This document shows positions 44,175 through 52,438 of a DNA stretch of 64,000 nucleotides, piece after piece. Position numbers and translations under genes: made by a program. Below the pieces are notes generated by a model. The model was not told the origin of the DNA, searched no databases, and was given only the letters and a program-made list of their open reading frames with translations. The first letter of the stretch is position 1; each line of letters begins with the position of its first letter. Source of the stretch: Butyrivibrio sp. VCB2006 (GTDB lineage Bacteria; Bacillota; Clostridia; Lachnospirales; Lachnospiraceae); assembly GCF_000420945.1 (NCBI RefSeq), contig NZ_ATVX01000019.1, positions 1 through 64,000 of the forward strand, read 5' to 3'.

Positions 44175-46331
44175 ATGGAGAGTTCTAAGAATAAAAAGAT
44201 AGTATTGGTCATAGCCCTGGAAATTGTTGCGATAATAGCGGTGATTTTAGCTCTTATTGTGCATGGCAGCCACTTAAAATCATATGACATTGCCCTTTCT
44301 GAAGATTGTGTGGGAAAGGTTTCTGTAGTGGCCGGTAGTTATACAATTGTTATTGACTATGAGTCTGAGGATCAGTTAAATGCCACCTTGTCTTCTAAAT
44401 ATGGCAGCCATTTTCTTCATGCCAACTCATTTATTCTTAGTGACAATAAAACTTTGGGGTCCTATGATTTCTATGTGACACATGCTATAGATGATCTGAA
44501 GCTTTCAATTACGAATTCTGCCGAAGGAGAGTATAACATTCAGAAGGTAGTAATAGCTGAGAATAACAATAACCTACGCATTCTTATATTTGTAATGGCC
44601 TTGTTATCACTTCTCGTAGATGCATGTCTTTTCTGCCCTTGGAGCAGGTATAACAAGAAGACAATAATGATACTGATGGCGATCGCCTTTGGAGCATCAC
44701 TTCCGGCTTTTATGTATGGCTTTGGAACAGGGCATGATACGAGCTTTCACCTTCTTAGGATAGAGGGAATTGCTGAGGGGCTAAGGCTTGGGCAGTTTCC
44801 GGTTATCATGAATACTGTTTTTAATGATTCCTATGGATATCCGGTGGATGTCTTTTACCCAAATCTCTTGTTATATATTCCGGCGGTTCTGAGGGTGGTT
44901 GGCTTTTCCATTGCCACAGCTTATAAGACGTACATAATATTTATCAGCATTCTGACGACTGTGTTTAGTTATTTACTGGGTTGCAGTATATTTACCGATG
45001 ACAAGATAGCTATGATTGTAGCTGCAGCTTACACATTGTCAGCTTACAGACTTGTGAATGTATGGGGAAGGCAGTCCCTTGGTGAATATACTGCTATGGC
45101 TTTTCTGCCTGTAATAGCGATGGCTGTGTGGAATATCTATACACTGGATGTCGGTGACAAGGCATTTAAGCGCAGCTTTATTCCTCTTTCCTTTGGAATG
45201 CTGGGTCTCTTGTATTCACACGTATTGTCTACTGAGATGACGGTGATAGTGCTCCTTGTAATAGCTCTTGTGTGCTATAAGAAGACTTTTAAGAAAGAAG
45301 TGCTTTTGGTTTATGTCAAGGCCATAGGGATATTTGTCCTTGTGGGTCTTGCCTTTATAGTGCCATTTCTGGATTATTACCTTAATACCGATGTTTATAT
45401 TAAGGTTTTAGGAAGTGAGAAGCAATATATCCAGGAAGGCGGGGCATTTATTAGCGACTATTTTGCATTCTTCAGGGGTATATTTGGAGATAATTCTCTT
45501 TATGCCAGTGAGAGAATGCAGATAAGCCCCGGGTTTGTTCTTATGATTGCGCTTCTTGTGGGAATCTTTATGATGATTGCATGTAAGGCTACGGGTAAGA
45601 TCAAGGCCATGACTATAGCTTCATGCGTTCTCCTTTTTGTGTCCACTGATATTTTTCCTTGGAATCAGATGGTTCTGAGAGTTCCATTTTTTAATACTTT
45701 TGCTGCTATTCAGTTTCCTTGGAGATATGTGGGATATTCGACTGTTTTCCTTGCGATATTGCTGGGGCTTCTCATGGAGTATGCAGTAGAGCATGGGTAT
45801 GATGTGGTGAAGCTAAGTGCTGTAGTTGGAATTGGTATTGTGATAGGCCTGGGCAGCTTTGTAAGTAACTATAGTGAAGCTACCAGACAGGTGAATTACC
45901 TGGATACTTCTGAACTTACGACCCATACCGGAGGAAGCATTCCTCTGGTTGGAGGAGCCGAATATCTCCTAACCGGAACTGATGTGGATAAGCTGGATAG
46001 CAAGGTTATTACTGATGTAGGTACTGCCATGATAACCAGTGAGAGAGGCACAGATCTGGTGCTGGCTGTGGATATGCCACAAGCAGGGGAGATAGTTATC
46101 CCAAGATTTGCATATCCCCGTTATGTTGCGGTAGATGATAATGGCAATGAGCTTGACGTATACACCGGAGATAATAATAGAATCAGCATATATGTGTCTG
46201 GTCAATATAAGGGGAATATTACAGTGAAATACAGAGTTCGTAGTCTGTGGCGCCTAAGTGAGCTTATTTCCCTTGTGAGCTTATTGGGATTTGGATTTAT
46301 GTTACGTAAATCCAAGAAAAGCTGGTTATGA
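44175..46331 (+). CDS. Polytopic membrane protein of the D-x-x-FH GT-C-like family, copy 2
   Basis: 718 residues. A first span (about 9-30) is followed by an outer beta-rich domain (about 35-140), then a block of spans beginning with FGTGHDTSFHLLRIEGI (D188, H192), GYPVDVFYPNLLLYIPA, SAYRLVNVWGRQSLGEYTAM and IQFPWRYVGYS, then a polar C-terminal domain and one last span. It has the same plan and motifs as the protein at 50012. I chose ATG 44175, 10 bases after GGTGAG; a TTG at 44130 overlaps the previous gene. Probably an outer-face glycosyltransferase. Confidence 0.7.
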   Translation: MESSKNKKIVLVIALEIVAIIAVILALIVHGSHLKSYDIALSEDCVGKVSVVAGSYTIVIDYESEDQLNATLSSKYGSHFLHANSFILSDNKTLGSYDFYVTHAIDDLKLSITNSAEGEYNIQKVVIAENNNNLRILIFVMALLSLLVDACLFCPWSRYNKKTIMILMAIAFGASLPAFMYGFGTGHDTSFHLLRIEGIAEGLRLGQFPVIMNTVFNDSYGYPVDVFYPNLLLYIPAVLRVVGFSIATAYKTYIIFISILTTVFSYLLGCSIFTDDKIAMIVAAAYTLSAYRLVNVWGRQSLGEYTAMAFLPVIAMAVWNIYTLDVGDKAFKRSFIPLSFGMLGLLYSHVLSTEMTVIVLLVIALVCYKKTFKKEVLLVYVKAIGIFVLVGLAFIVPFLDYYLNTDVYIKVLGSEKQYIQEGGAFISDYFAFFRGIFGDNSLYASERMQISPGFVLMIALLVGIFMMIACKATGKIKAMTIASCVLLFVSTDIFPWNQMVLRVPFFNTFAAIQFPWRYVGYSTVFLAILLGLLMEYAVEHGYDVVKLSAVVGIGIVIGLGSFVSNYSEATRQVNYLDTSELTTHTGGSIPLVGGAEYLLTGTDVDKLDSKVITDVGTAMITSERGTDLVLAVDMPQAGEIVIPRFAYPRYVAVDDNGNELDVYTGDNNRISIYVSGQYKGNITVKYRVRSLWRLSELISLVSLLGFGFMLRKSKKSWL

Positions 46332-46342
46332 TATATAAAGTG

Positions 46343-46379
46343 AAAAAATCGAGTTGGGGTTATCCAACTCGATTTTTTT
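46343..46379. terminator. Strong bidirectional terminator between convergent genes
   Basis: ATCGAGTTGG (46348-46357), loop GGTTAT, CCAACTCGAT (46364-46373), flanked by A6 on the left and T7 on the right, so both strands end in a T run. It lies 12 bases after the plus-strand stop at 46331. The minus-strand gene ends inside it: its TAA (46362-46360) is in the loop and its last residues, NRVG, are encoded by the stem. Confidence 0.88.
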
Positions 46380-47907
46380 GGTAACGGAATATACTGCCGC
46401 ATACACATGCCATATAAGGAATAGCGTATACGAAGTAAGGAAAAACATATCTGCCCTTGGCTTCCCATATTAGTGAGAACAAAAAGCCTCCGAAAACACC
46501 GATAAGAGGCGTATACCAGATGAGGTCAAACTGCTTTTTAAATAGCCTTATTAGTATTAATACCAGCAAACTAAAGTACAGGAGCAGCTGGTAGAGCTTC
46601 ATGTATTTTTCTATGAGGAGGCCGATTCCCTGTCTGTTATATATGTCTGAAACCCAGGAAAAAGAGCCTTTGTTGTAGAGCCTGGACATTGGAAGGCACT
46701 GATACATAGGTGTTTCCCACTGAGCTATAAGCTTGTAACCATAAAAGCTTTTGAAAAACTCCGGGTCTTCCTTGCAATGTTCGAAAACCTCTTGCAGCTC
46801 TTTTACCGCCGCCTTATTGGTCGCTTTGACGTCGTAATTATTGGAGCTAAAAATCTGAACGTGACTTCCGTTCCACCAGCCGGGATAATCCCAGTCGTAG
46901 TTGCCCATATAGATATAGGCAAGGGCCGGCGTTGCGGGAGCATCCTCCGGTATGTCAAAAAGCTTGTTAATAGCTATTTTGGAAGCAAGGATGCTACATA
47001 TTATGGCGATAGTGGCCAGAATGAAGGATAAATAGGTGTGCTTGTGATTTTTCTTTTTGAGGATACTACGAATAAATAGCCCTACAATGACTACAAGGTA
47101 AGCAACCAGCATGATCACAGCGTTCATGCGCATGAAAACTGCAAGTGCGCATAGAAGGAACAGTAATAGTGCTTTATAAACTCTGGGCTTATGGAGAAGG
47201 CTCATAAAGCACCACAGGCTGCACATGATCAGTATGGTGGAGATGAGATCTCCGTACAGGAAGGGCGTGTATCCGTATATTGGGAAGTTGGTCACCATAA
47301 ACAGCAGGTAAAAGAACTGTGCCTTACGACTGTGTTCTGATAAAAAGCCGGTGATATGGTAGCCGCTGATCACAAGGGCTGGAAGCATGGCAGCTACAAT
47401 GATCTTGAACTGAAGATAAGGTTCTTCGCCAAACAGGCGGATTAGTATCATCCATACATACATCAGGCCAAGATTCTGGCTGTTAAGGCTCATATAACCG
47501 CCCTGGGCAAGCATTGAACGGTCGCCCTCCAGATACATAGTTGCATAAATGTAGGCAGCCTGTTGATCAGCTTCCGGTGAAGTCTTGGTTAGGACAACCC
47601 AGGTGATAGCAATGACTGTAACAATAACGCAAGATATTGTAAGAAGTATACGGTCCGGAATGCGATATAGGAAGCTGTCATAAAAAAGTCCGATTACAAT
47701 AATGACTCCAAGGGCAAGTGCCAGCTTTAGAAGGTTCTTTTGCCAAGGTGTATCACTAATGGTGATATATTCAATTGACGGATCAGGATTGGTTCCGATT
47801 TTCGTAAGGCACAGATAAAATAAGGGAACTAGCATTATCAGTGCCAGAATACAGAAAAGGTCCTCCATGAACCTGTCTTTGCTAAAGTAAGTTCTTAGTA
47901 GTTTCAT
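46360..47907 (-). CDS. Polytopic membrane protein, probable GT-C (TIGR03766-like)
   Basis: 515 residues with about eleven spans. The first outer loop has TSPEADQQAAYIYATMYLEGD, then GGYMSLNSQNLGLMYVWMIL, and the C-terminal region has WEAKGRYVFPYFVYAIPY, matching the EA-x-x-RY end of the protein at 24008. A large outer loop (about 325-440) includes YMGNYDWDYPGWWNGSH. Probably transfers a lipid-linked sugar outside the membrane. It overlaps the upstream minus-strand gene by 4 bases (ATGA), forming a two-gene operon read from near 49880. Confidence 0.7.
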   Translation of the reverse strand: MKLLRTYFSKDRFMEDLFCILALIMLVPLFYLCLTKIGTNPDPSIEYITISDTPWQKNLLKLALALGVIIVIGLFYDSFLYRIPDRILLTISCVIVTVIAITWVVLTKTSPEADQQAAYIYATMYLEGDRSMLAQGGYMSLNSQNLGLMYVWMILIRLFGEEPYLQFKIIVAAMLPALVISGYHITGFLSEHSRKAQFFYLLFMVTNFPIYGYTPFLYGDLISTILIMCSLWCFMSLLHKPRVYKALLLFLLCALAVFMRMNAVIMLVAYLVVIVGLFIRSILKKKNHKHTYLSFILATIAIICSILASKIAINKLFDIPEDAPATPALAYIYMGNYDWDYPGWWNGSHVQIFSSNNYDVKATNKAAVKELQEVFEHCKEDPEFFKSFYGYKLIAQWETPMYQCLPMSRLYNKGSFSWVSDIYNRQGIGLLIEKYMKLYQLLLYFSLLVLILIRLFKKQFDLIWYTPLIGVFGGFLFSLIWEAKGRYVFPYFVYAIPYMACVCGSIFRYQKNRVG

Positions 47908-49820
47908 TTGTTTGTCCTAAGTAGATGCATATACATTCCCACCAGGGTAGGCATGATGTAGAACACTGCCCATGAGTATCTTGGCTGGTCTCTGATCATT
48001 GGCGCCAGGAAAATAAAGGCGATGCACAGTAGTACCGGCACGAAGGTGATAATGTATCTGCCAAGCTTGTTGTTTAGCATAAATAGCATGATTGACAGCA
48101 TTACGATTACGTACAGTGCCAGATTGTTCAGAGATGAAATGATTGGCAGGCTGTTAACCATACGGTAGAAGCTGCATATCATAATAGGCAGACCCTGCAT
48201 GGATTCCGGCACGTAGAGCTGCAGGTAATCTATGAGTTCCGGGGTTGTGATGCCCTTGCCGGCGTCAACGTCCTGATTATACACGATATTGTCAAAATCC
48301 GGCATGAAGATGTAATAGCTCTGATTCCAGGTGGCTTCCACATAACACATGGGGTGCTTGAAGAACATCTTAAACCAGGTCTTGAAGTAGGCACTTAATT
48401 GCTCGTCAGTAGATTTAGAGCGGAATAAGCTCTTAACATTATCTGAACAGTGCGGAGTGTAGGCCTTAGCAAGCTTATCGTATTCGATGATTCCATCAAT
48501 TGCTGCTCGCTCCTCTTCGGTAACTTCGCTTCCATAGTCTCTTACATATCTGGCAGTTTGCTGGAAGAGGAATGAGTAAGCGTCCTTTTGCCTCTCAATC
48601 GTTACGTTGTGGCTTACAATTACGGCCTGATCTGCTGTGTTTGACAGCAGAAGGGCCACAACCATAACAACGAATGGGATTGGGCTGAACTTCGCTTTCT
48701 TTTTTACCAAAAGAACTATGTAGGTGATCACCAGAACAGCGCAGGTACCGTAGTAGATGTGAAGACCGTTCTTTCTAAAGAGAGTGAGCATCAATGTTCC
48801 TATTATCCAGACCAGGATCAGCTTCCAATCTCTTTTTACGCTAAATGAGGTCTTGTGCTCTACTACGATGCTGATAAGGCACAGGGCGATAATGACATAG
48901 CCTATCATGTGAGGATAGTCCTTGATGGCCCAGGCTGCATTGCCCATAAAGTACGGGGTGCAGCAATACAGGAAGAATACAAGGAGCCTAAGCCACTTGG
49001 GAGACTTCCATTTATATAGCATGACCTGAGTAAATCCAAGCACCAGGGCCATAATGGCTGACTGGATGCAGACATAGATGAAAATACCCACATTTCCTGC
49101 TCCAAAGACATTTCGTCCAAAGAGGACAAACTGGCTTGTAATCCAGGTATGGAAGATGGGCTGAGCGTTGTCGTATCTATAAACACCGAAATATTGATTG
49201 AGCTCGTACCAGTTATCTGCGCTTAGAGCCGCCGGATATCGCATGATCAGGTGGATTATCCAGGAGAGATATATCAAGACGAATGAAAAGAGCCATGGGT
49301 GAGCGTGATACATCTTTTTGAGGTTAGTGAAATGTACCTTAGCACCAGGTTCTGTGGCAGCGGGCTTAGCCAGGTTGTAGGTGTTAAAAATGTAGTTAAG
49401 GCCTCGAATTACCAAGATATACAGGAAGTAGAAGCCGATGACCAATATGGCAGTCTTAATTAGATTAAACTTGGGAGTCCATATGGAGCTGAGGCTATCG
49501 TTATAAGCAAATGCGCGGCCTCCGGCGTACATAATGGAAAGGAATCCGGCGAGAATCCTGTCGCCTTTGACTGCGGCAAGCGTATGCTCTGAATCCTCCA
49601 TGAATCTGTAATAGATAAATGCAAGGGCGCTGGCAACAACAAGAATGTAGAAGCCATTACCTGCAAAAGTATACTTTACCTGCTCGAAGAACTTGAATAT
49701 TGCATTGATTAGTGAACGGGTAATATGAGCTTCATATGGATCCGGGGTATCTAAAGTTATGAAAAATGCTGACGCAGTAAAAAGCGCAGCTATGATGGAT
49801 TTGCAAATTTTCTTGTTCAT
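47904..49820 (-). CDS. Polytopic membrane protein, DUF6020-like
   Basis: 638 residues with about twelve spans. RYPAALSADNWYELNQYFG followed by QPIFHTWITSQFVLFGRNVFG, and later NAAWAIKDYPHMIGY and LFRKNGLHIYYG, are the blocks I associate with the uncharacterised DUF6020 family of Firmicutes (from memory). The order resembles GT-C enzymes: an acidic loop (D-N-W-Y-E), a His-containing loop, then spans. GGAG lies about 11 bases before the ATG at 49820. First gene of a two-gene minus-strand operon. Confidence 0.7.
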   Translation of the reverse strand: MNKKICKSIIAALFTASAFFITLDTPDPYEAHITRSLINAIFKFFEQVKYTFAGNGFYILVVASALAFIYYRFMEDSEHTLAAVKGDRILAGFLSIMYAGGRAFAYNDSLSSIWTPKFNLIKTAILVIGFYFLYILVIRGLNYIFNTYNLAKPAATEPGAKVHFTNLKKMYHAHPWLFSFVLIYLSWIIHLIMRYPAALSADNWYELNQYFGVYRYDNAQPIFHTWITSQFVLFGRNVFGAGNVGIFIYVCIQSAIMALVLGFTQVMLYKWKSPKWLRLLVFFLYCCTPYFMGNAAWAIKDYPHMIGYVIIALCLISIVVEHKTSFSVKRDWKLILVWIIGTLMLTLFRKNGLHIYYGTCAVLVITYIVLLVKKKAKFSPIPFVVMVVALLLSNTADQAVIVSHNVTIERQKDAYSFLFQQTARYVRDYGSEVTEEERAAIDGIIEYDKLAKAYTPHCSDNVKSLFRSKSTDEQLSAYFKTWFKMFFKHPMCYVEATWNQSYYIFMPDFDNIVYNQDVDAGKGITTPELIDYLQLYVPESMQGLPIMICSFYRMVNSLPIISSLNNLALYVIVMLSIMLFMLNNKLGRYIITFVPVLLCIAFIFLAPMIRDQPRYSWAVFYIMPTLVGMYMHLLRTNK

Positions 49821-49881
49821 TATAGGGATTGCTCCTTCTATTTCGTGTTAAAAGTCAGTAATTATCTGATGACCTTATATC

Positions 49882-49910
49882 AGTATACTTTATAAGCAAG
49901 TAAAATTGAA
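49882..49910 (-). promoter_or_regulatory. Candidate promoter for the minus-strand two-gene operon
   Basis: On the minus strand TTCAAT (49910-49905) is followed after 17 bases by TATACT (49887-49882), a sigma-A-like arrangement with a good -10 and a weak -35. The leader to ATG 49820 would be about 55 bases. Confidence 0.45.
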
Positions 49911-49950
49911 GTATTAGGGATTTGTGGTAGCTATAAGCACTCAAAAACGC

Positions 49951-49956
49951 TATAAT
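49951..49956 (+). promoter_or_regulatory. Possible -10 element for the plus-strand block starting at 50012
   Basis: TATAAT lies 55 bases before TTG 50012 in the divergent intergenic region. No clear -35 at 16-18 bases. The adjacent A/T-rich sequence and the divergent layout support a promoter somewhere here. Confidence 0.35.
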
Positions 49957-50011
49957 TTAATTTGGTTTAGTTTGCCAAAAACTAATAGCACGAGTATTAG
50001 GGGGATGGACT

Positions 50012-52438
50012 TTGAAATATAAGGCGGTTAGTAAGAAGACATATATTTTCGGAATAGAATTAGTAGCTATAGTTATATGCTTGATATCTTTTGTGCTTCC
50101 GAAATCACATTATAGTTACGAAGGTAGTGAACTTGAATCACCCAGCGGAATCTTTATGGATAGCATGATGGATGTGACTGAACCTGGATTTTATATAGAT
50201 AATTCTGTGGCAGAATCAGGAGCAGAGGGAGTTGTTGTTACTCCGGCTACAAATCTTAGATTTGGCAGCTATAATGTCACTTTAAAATATCTTGCAAGTA
50301 ATACCGGAAATAGTTATTCTTGCGTATCTGACTGGAATACAATGCCTGTTACGCTTGGTAGAACCAAGGACGGGCTTGATAGAAATGATAATACCGGTAA
50401 GCCAATGGTAATCACCCTTAATTCAGCTTTGAATGTGGGTGGATATCAGGTACAGTACAATTTTAGCGGTGATGGTTATCTGTATGTATATGGTCTGGAA
50501 ATACAGGAGACCAACTGGTGGAAAGTATATTTATTGTTAGTAGTGATATGTTTGAGTTTGATTGTTAATGTATGTACTGCTATTACTGAGTCTAATGATA
50601 ATAGGCTCAAGGGAGATGCGGTATTAGTTGTGCTGCTGACATTTTTCGCTTCACTTCCGCTATTTGATCCTTATCTTATGTGGGGACATGACCTTGGCTT
50701 CCATTTGGGAAGAATAGAGGCTTTGGCAGAAAGTTTTAGAAATGGACAGATTCCATCTAGAGTTTCATCTTACTGGCTTGATGGTAAGGGATATGCGGCT
50801 TCCATTTTCTATGGAGATTTGTTCCTTGTAATTCCGGCGCTTTTAAGGCTTCTTGGCAGTTCGGTGCAGTTTGCTTATAAGATTTATATATTCTTGATCA
50901 ATCTTGCAACCGCTTGTGTAAGCCTTTTCTGTTTCAGAAGAGTGTTTGGAATGTGGAATTTTGGTAAGAATTCTACAGATGGTATTACAGAGGGAAAAGT
51001 GAGCGGCAGAAGTCAATTGGCTGCAATAGTAGCAACCGTGATTTTTGTGCTTTCTCCTTACAGACTTGTATGTTTATATACAAGGGCAGCAGTTGGCGAA
51101 TATACAGCTATTGTATTTTATCCGCTAGTATTTTGGGGACTTATGAGGCTCTATGAAGGTGCTAATGCCGAATCCAGTGATGAAAAAGCTAAAGTTGGAT
51201 TTCTGCCAGGAGTGGCAGGTTTAATAGGTAGAACCTTGCCACTTATACTTGGAGTGACAGGAATTACTAATTGTCATGTTCTATCCGGCGTTATCTTAGC
51301 CCTCTTTATCATAGGCTTTGCTCTTATAAATTTCAGAAAGACGTTTACTAAGAGAGTTCTAGGTGAATACGGATTTACGGCTGTAACAGTTCTGCTGATT
51401 AACCTATGGTACATTGTGCCTTTTGTCCAGGTTATGTTGGATGGCATCGGTGCTATGGGACTTAGACAGAATGGAAGATTTAGATCCAACGGAACCTATC
51501 TGTGGCAGATGTTATCATTGTTCCCTAGAACAGGAATTTCTCTCAGCTCTGAGGAGATAATAGGCGTTGCCAGAACTGAAGAGATGGTGGTAACAATCGG
51601 AGCGGGTGTTATTGTACTTGGGGCATATGCACTGATGAGAGCGTACGCACTTCTTTCTATCGAAATGATTGGGAATACAGATGAAAATAGATCTAAGAAT
51701 AAGCGAATAGGTATTGCTGATAAGCTGTTTGTTGTGTCATTGATAACACTTCTTATGGCATCGCCATATTTCCCATGGGATGGAATAAAACGTATATCAA
51801 GCGTTACTAATTCAATTGTTACAAATATCCAGTTTCCATTCAGGTTCCTTAGTGTTGCGGTATTGTGCATAGCTCTTTTAACAGGTCTCATGATTGAATT
51901 ATGGCCGGAGAATATCGGTAGCTTCAAAGCGATATTTAGCATGGCGATTGTTATGATGTGCATAGTATCAGCTAGTTACTACTACACAAACCGTGGTACT
52001 ACTGATGATTACACAATCATAGCGGATGATTTTAATGATGATACAATCATGGGAGCAGAGTATCTGCCAAGTGGAACAGCGGTGGATTACGATTCAAATT
52101 ATAATGAAACATCGTCTGATACAGCTGTGGTAAATGGTTGGAGAAGGGAAAAAGGTAAGATATACGTTAATGTATCTAATCCGTCTTCTGATATAGCTGA
52201 GATTTCAGTGCCATTTATCTACTACAGAGGTTATAGAGCGAAGGATGTGGTAACCAATGGCGCTGTAGAAGTGGTTAAGAATAACGATGGATTTGCTAAC
52301 CTCCGCGTAGGTGGTGGATATAATGGAGAAGTCTGTGTGTTCTATAAAGAACCTTTGCTATGGAGAATAAGTGAGATAATCTCTATTATAGGTTTTGTGG
52401 GACTTATGTGTTTTTGGAGAAGATTTAATGCTAGGTAG
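50012..52438 (+). CDS. Polytopic membrane protein of the D-x-x-FH GT-C-like family, copy 3
   Basis: 808 residues, the longest of the three. A first span (about 11-30), an outer domain (about 35-165), then spans opening with MWGHDLGFHLGRIEALAE (D227, H231), GYAASIFYGDLFLVIPALLR, SPYRLVCLYTRAAVGEYTA, TNCHVLS and IQFPFRF, then a polar C-terminal domain with VPFIYYRGYRAKD and a last span. The start is TTG 50012 behind AGGGGG with 7-base spacing; the nearer ATG at 50005 is in another frame and stops at once. Likely an outer-face glycosyltransferase; first gene of the last plus-strand block. Confidence 0.7.
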   Translation: MKYKAVSKKTYIFGIELVAIVICLISFVLPKSHYSYEGSELESPSGIFMDSMMDVTEPGFYIDNSVAESGAEGVVVTPATNLRFGSYNVTLKYLASNTGNSYSCVSDWNTMPVTLGRTKDGLDRNDNTGKPMVITLNSALNVGGYQVQYNFSGDGYLYVYGLEIQETNWWKVYLLLVVICLSLIVNVCTAITESNDNRLKGDAVLVVLLTFFASLPLFDPYLMWGHDLGFHLGRIEALAESFRNGQIPSRVSSYWLDGKGYAASIFYGDLFLVIPALLRLLGSSVQFAYKIYIFLINLATACVSLFCFRRVFGMWNFGKNSTDGITEGKVSGRSQLAAIVATVIFVLSPYRLVCLYTRAAVGEYTAIVFYPLVFWGLMRLYEGANAESSDEKAKVGFLPGVAGLIGRTLPLILGVTGITNCHVLSGVILALFIIGFALINFRKTFTKRVLGEYGFTAVTVLLINLWYIVPFVQVMLDGIGAMGLRQNGRFRSNGTYLWQMLSLFPRTGISLSSEEIIGVARTEEMVVTIGAGVIVLGAYALMRAYALLSIEMIGNTDENRSKNKRIGIADKLFVVSLITLLMASPYFPWDGIKRISSVTNSIVTNIQFPFRFLSVAVLCIALLTGLMIELWPENIGSFKAIFSMAIVMMCIVSASYYYTNRGTTDDYTIIADDFNDDTIMGAEYLPSGTAVDYDSNYNETSSDTAVVNGWRREKGKIYVNVSNPSSDIAEISVPFIYYRGYRAKDVVTNGAVEVVKNNDGFANLRVGGGYNGEVCVFYKEPLLWRISEIISIIGFVGLMCFWRRFNAR

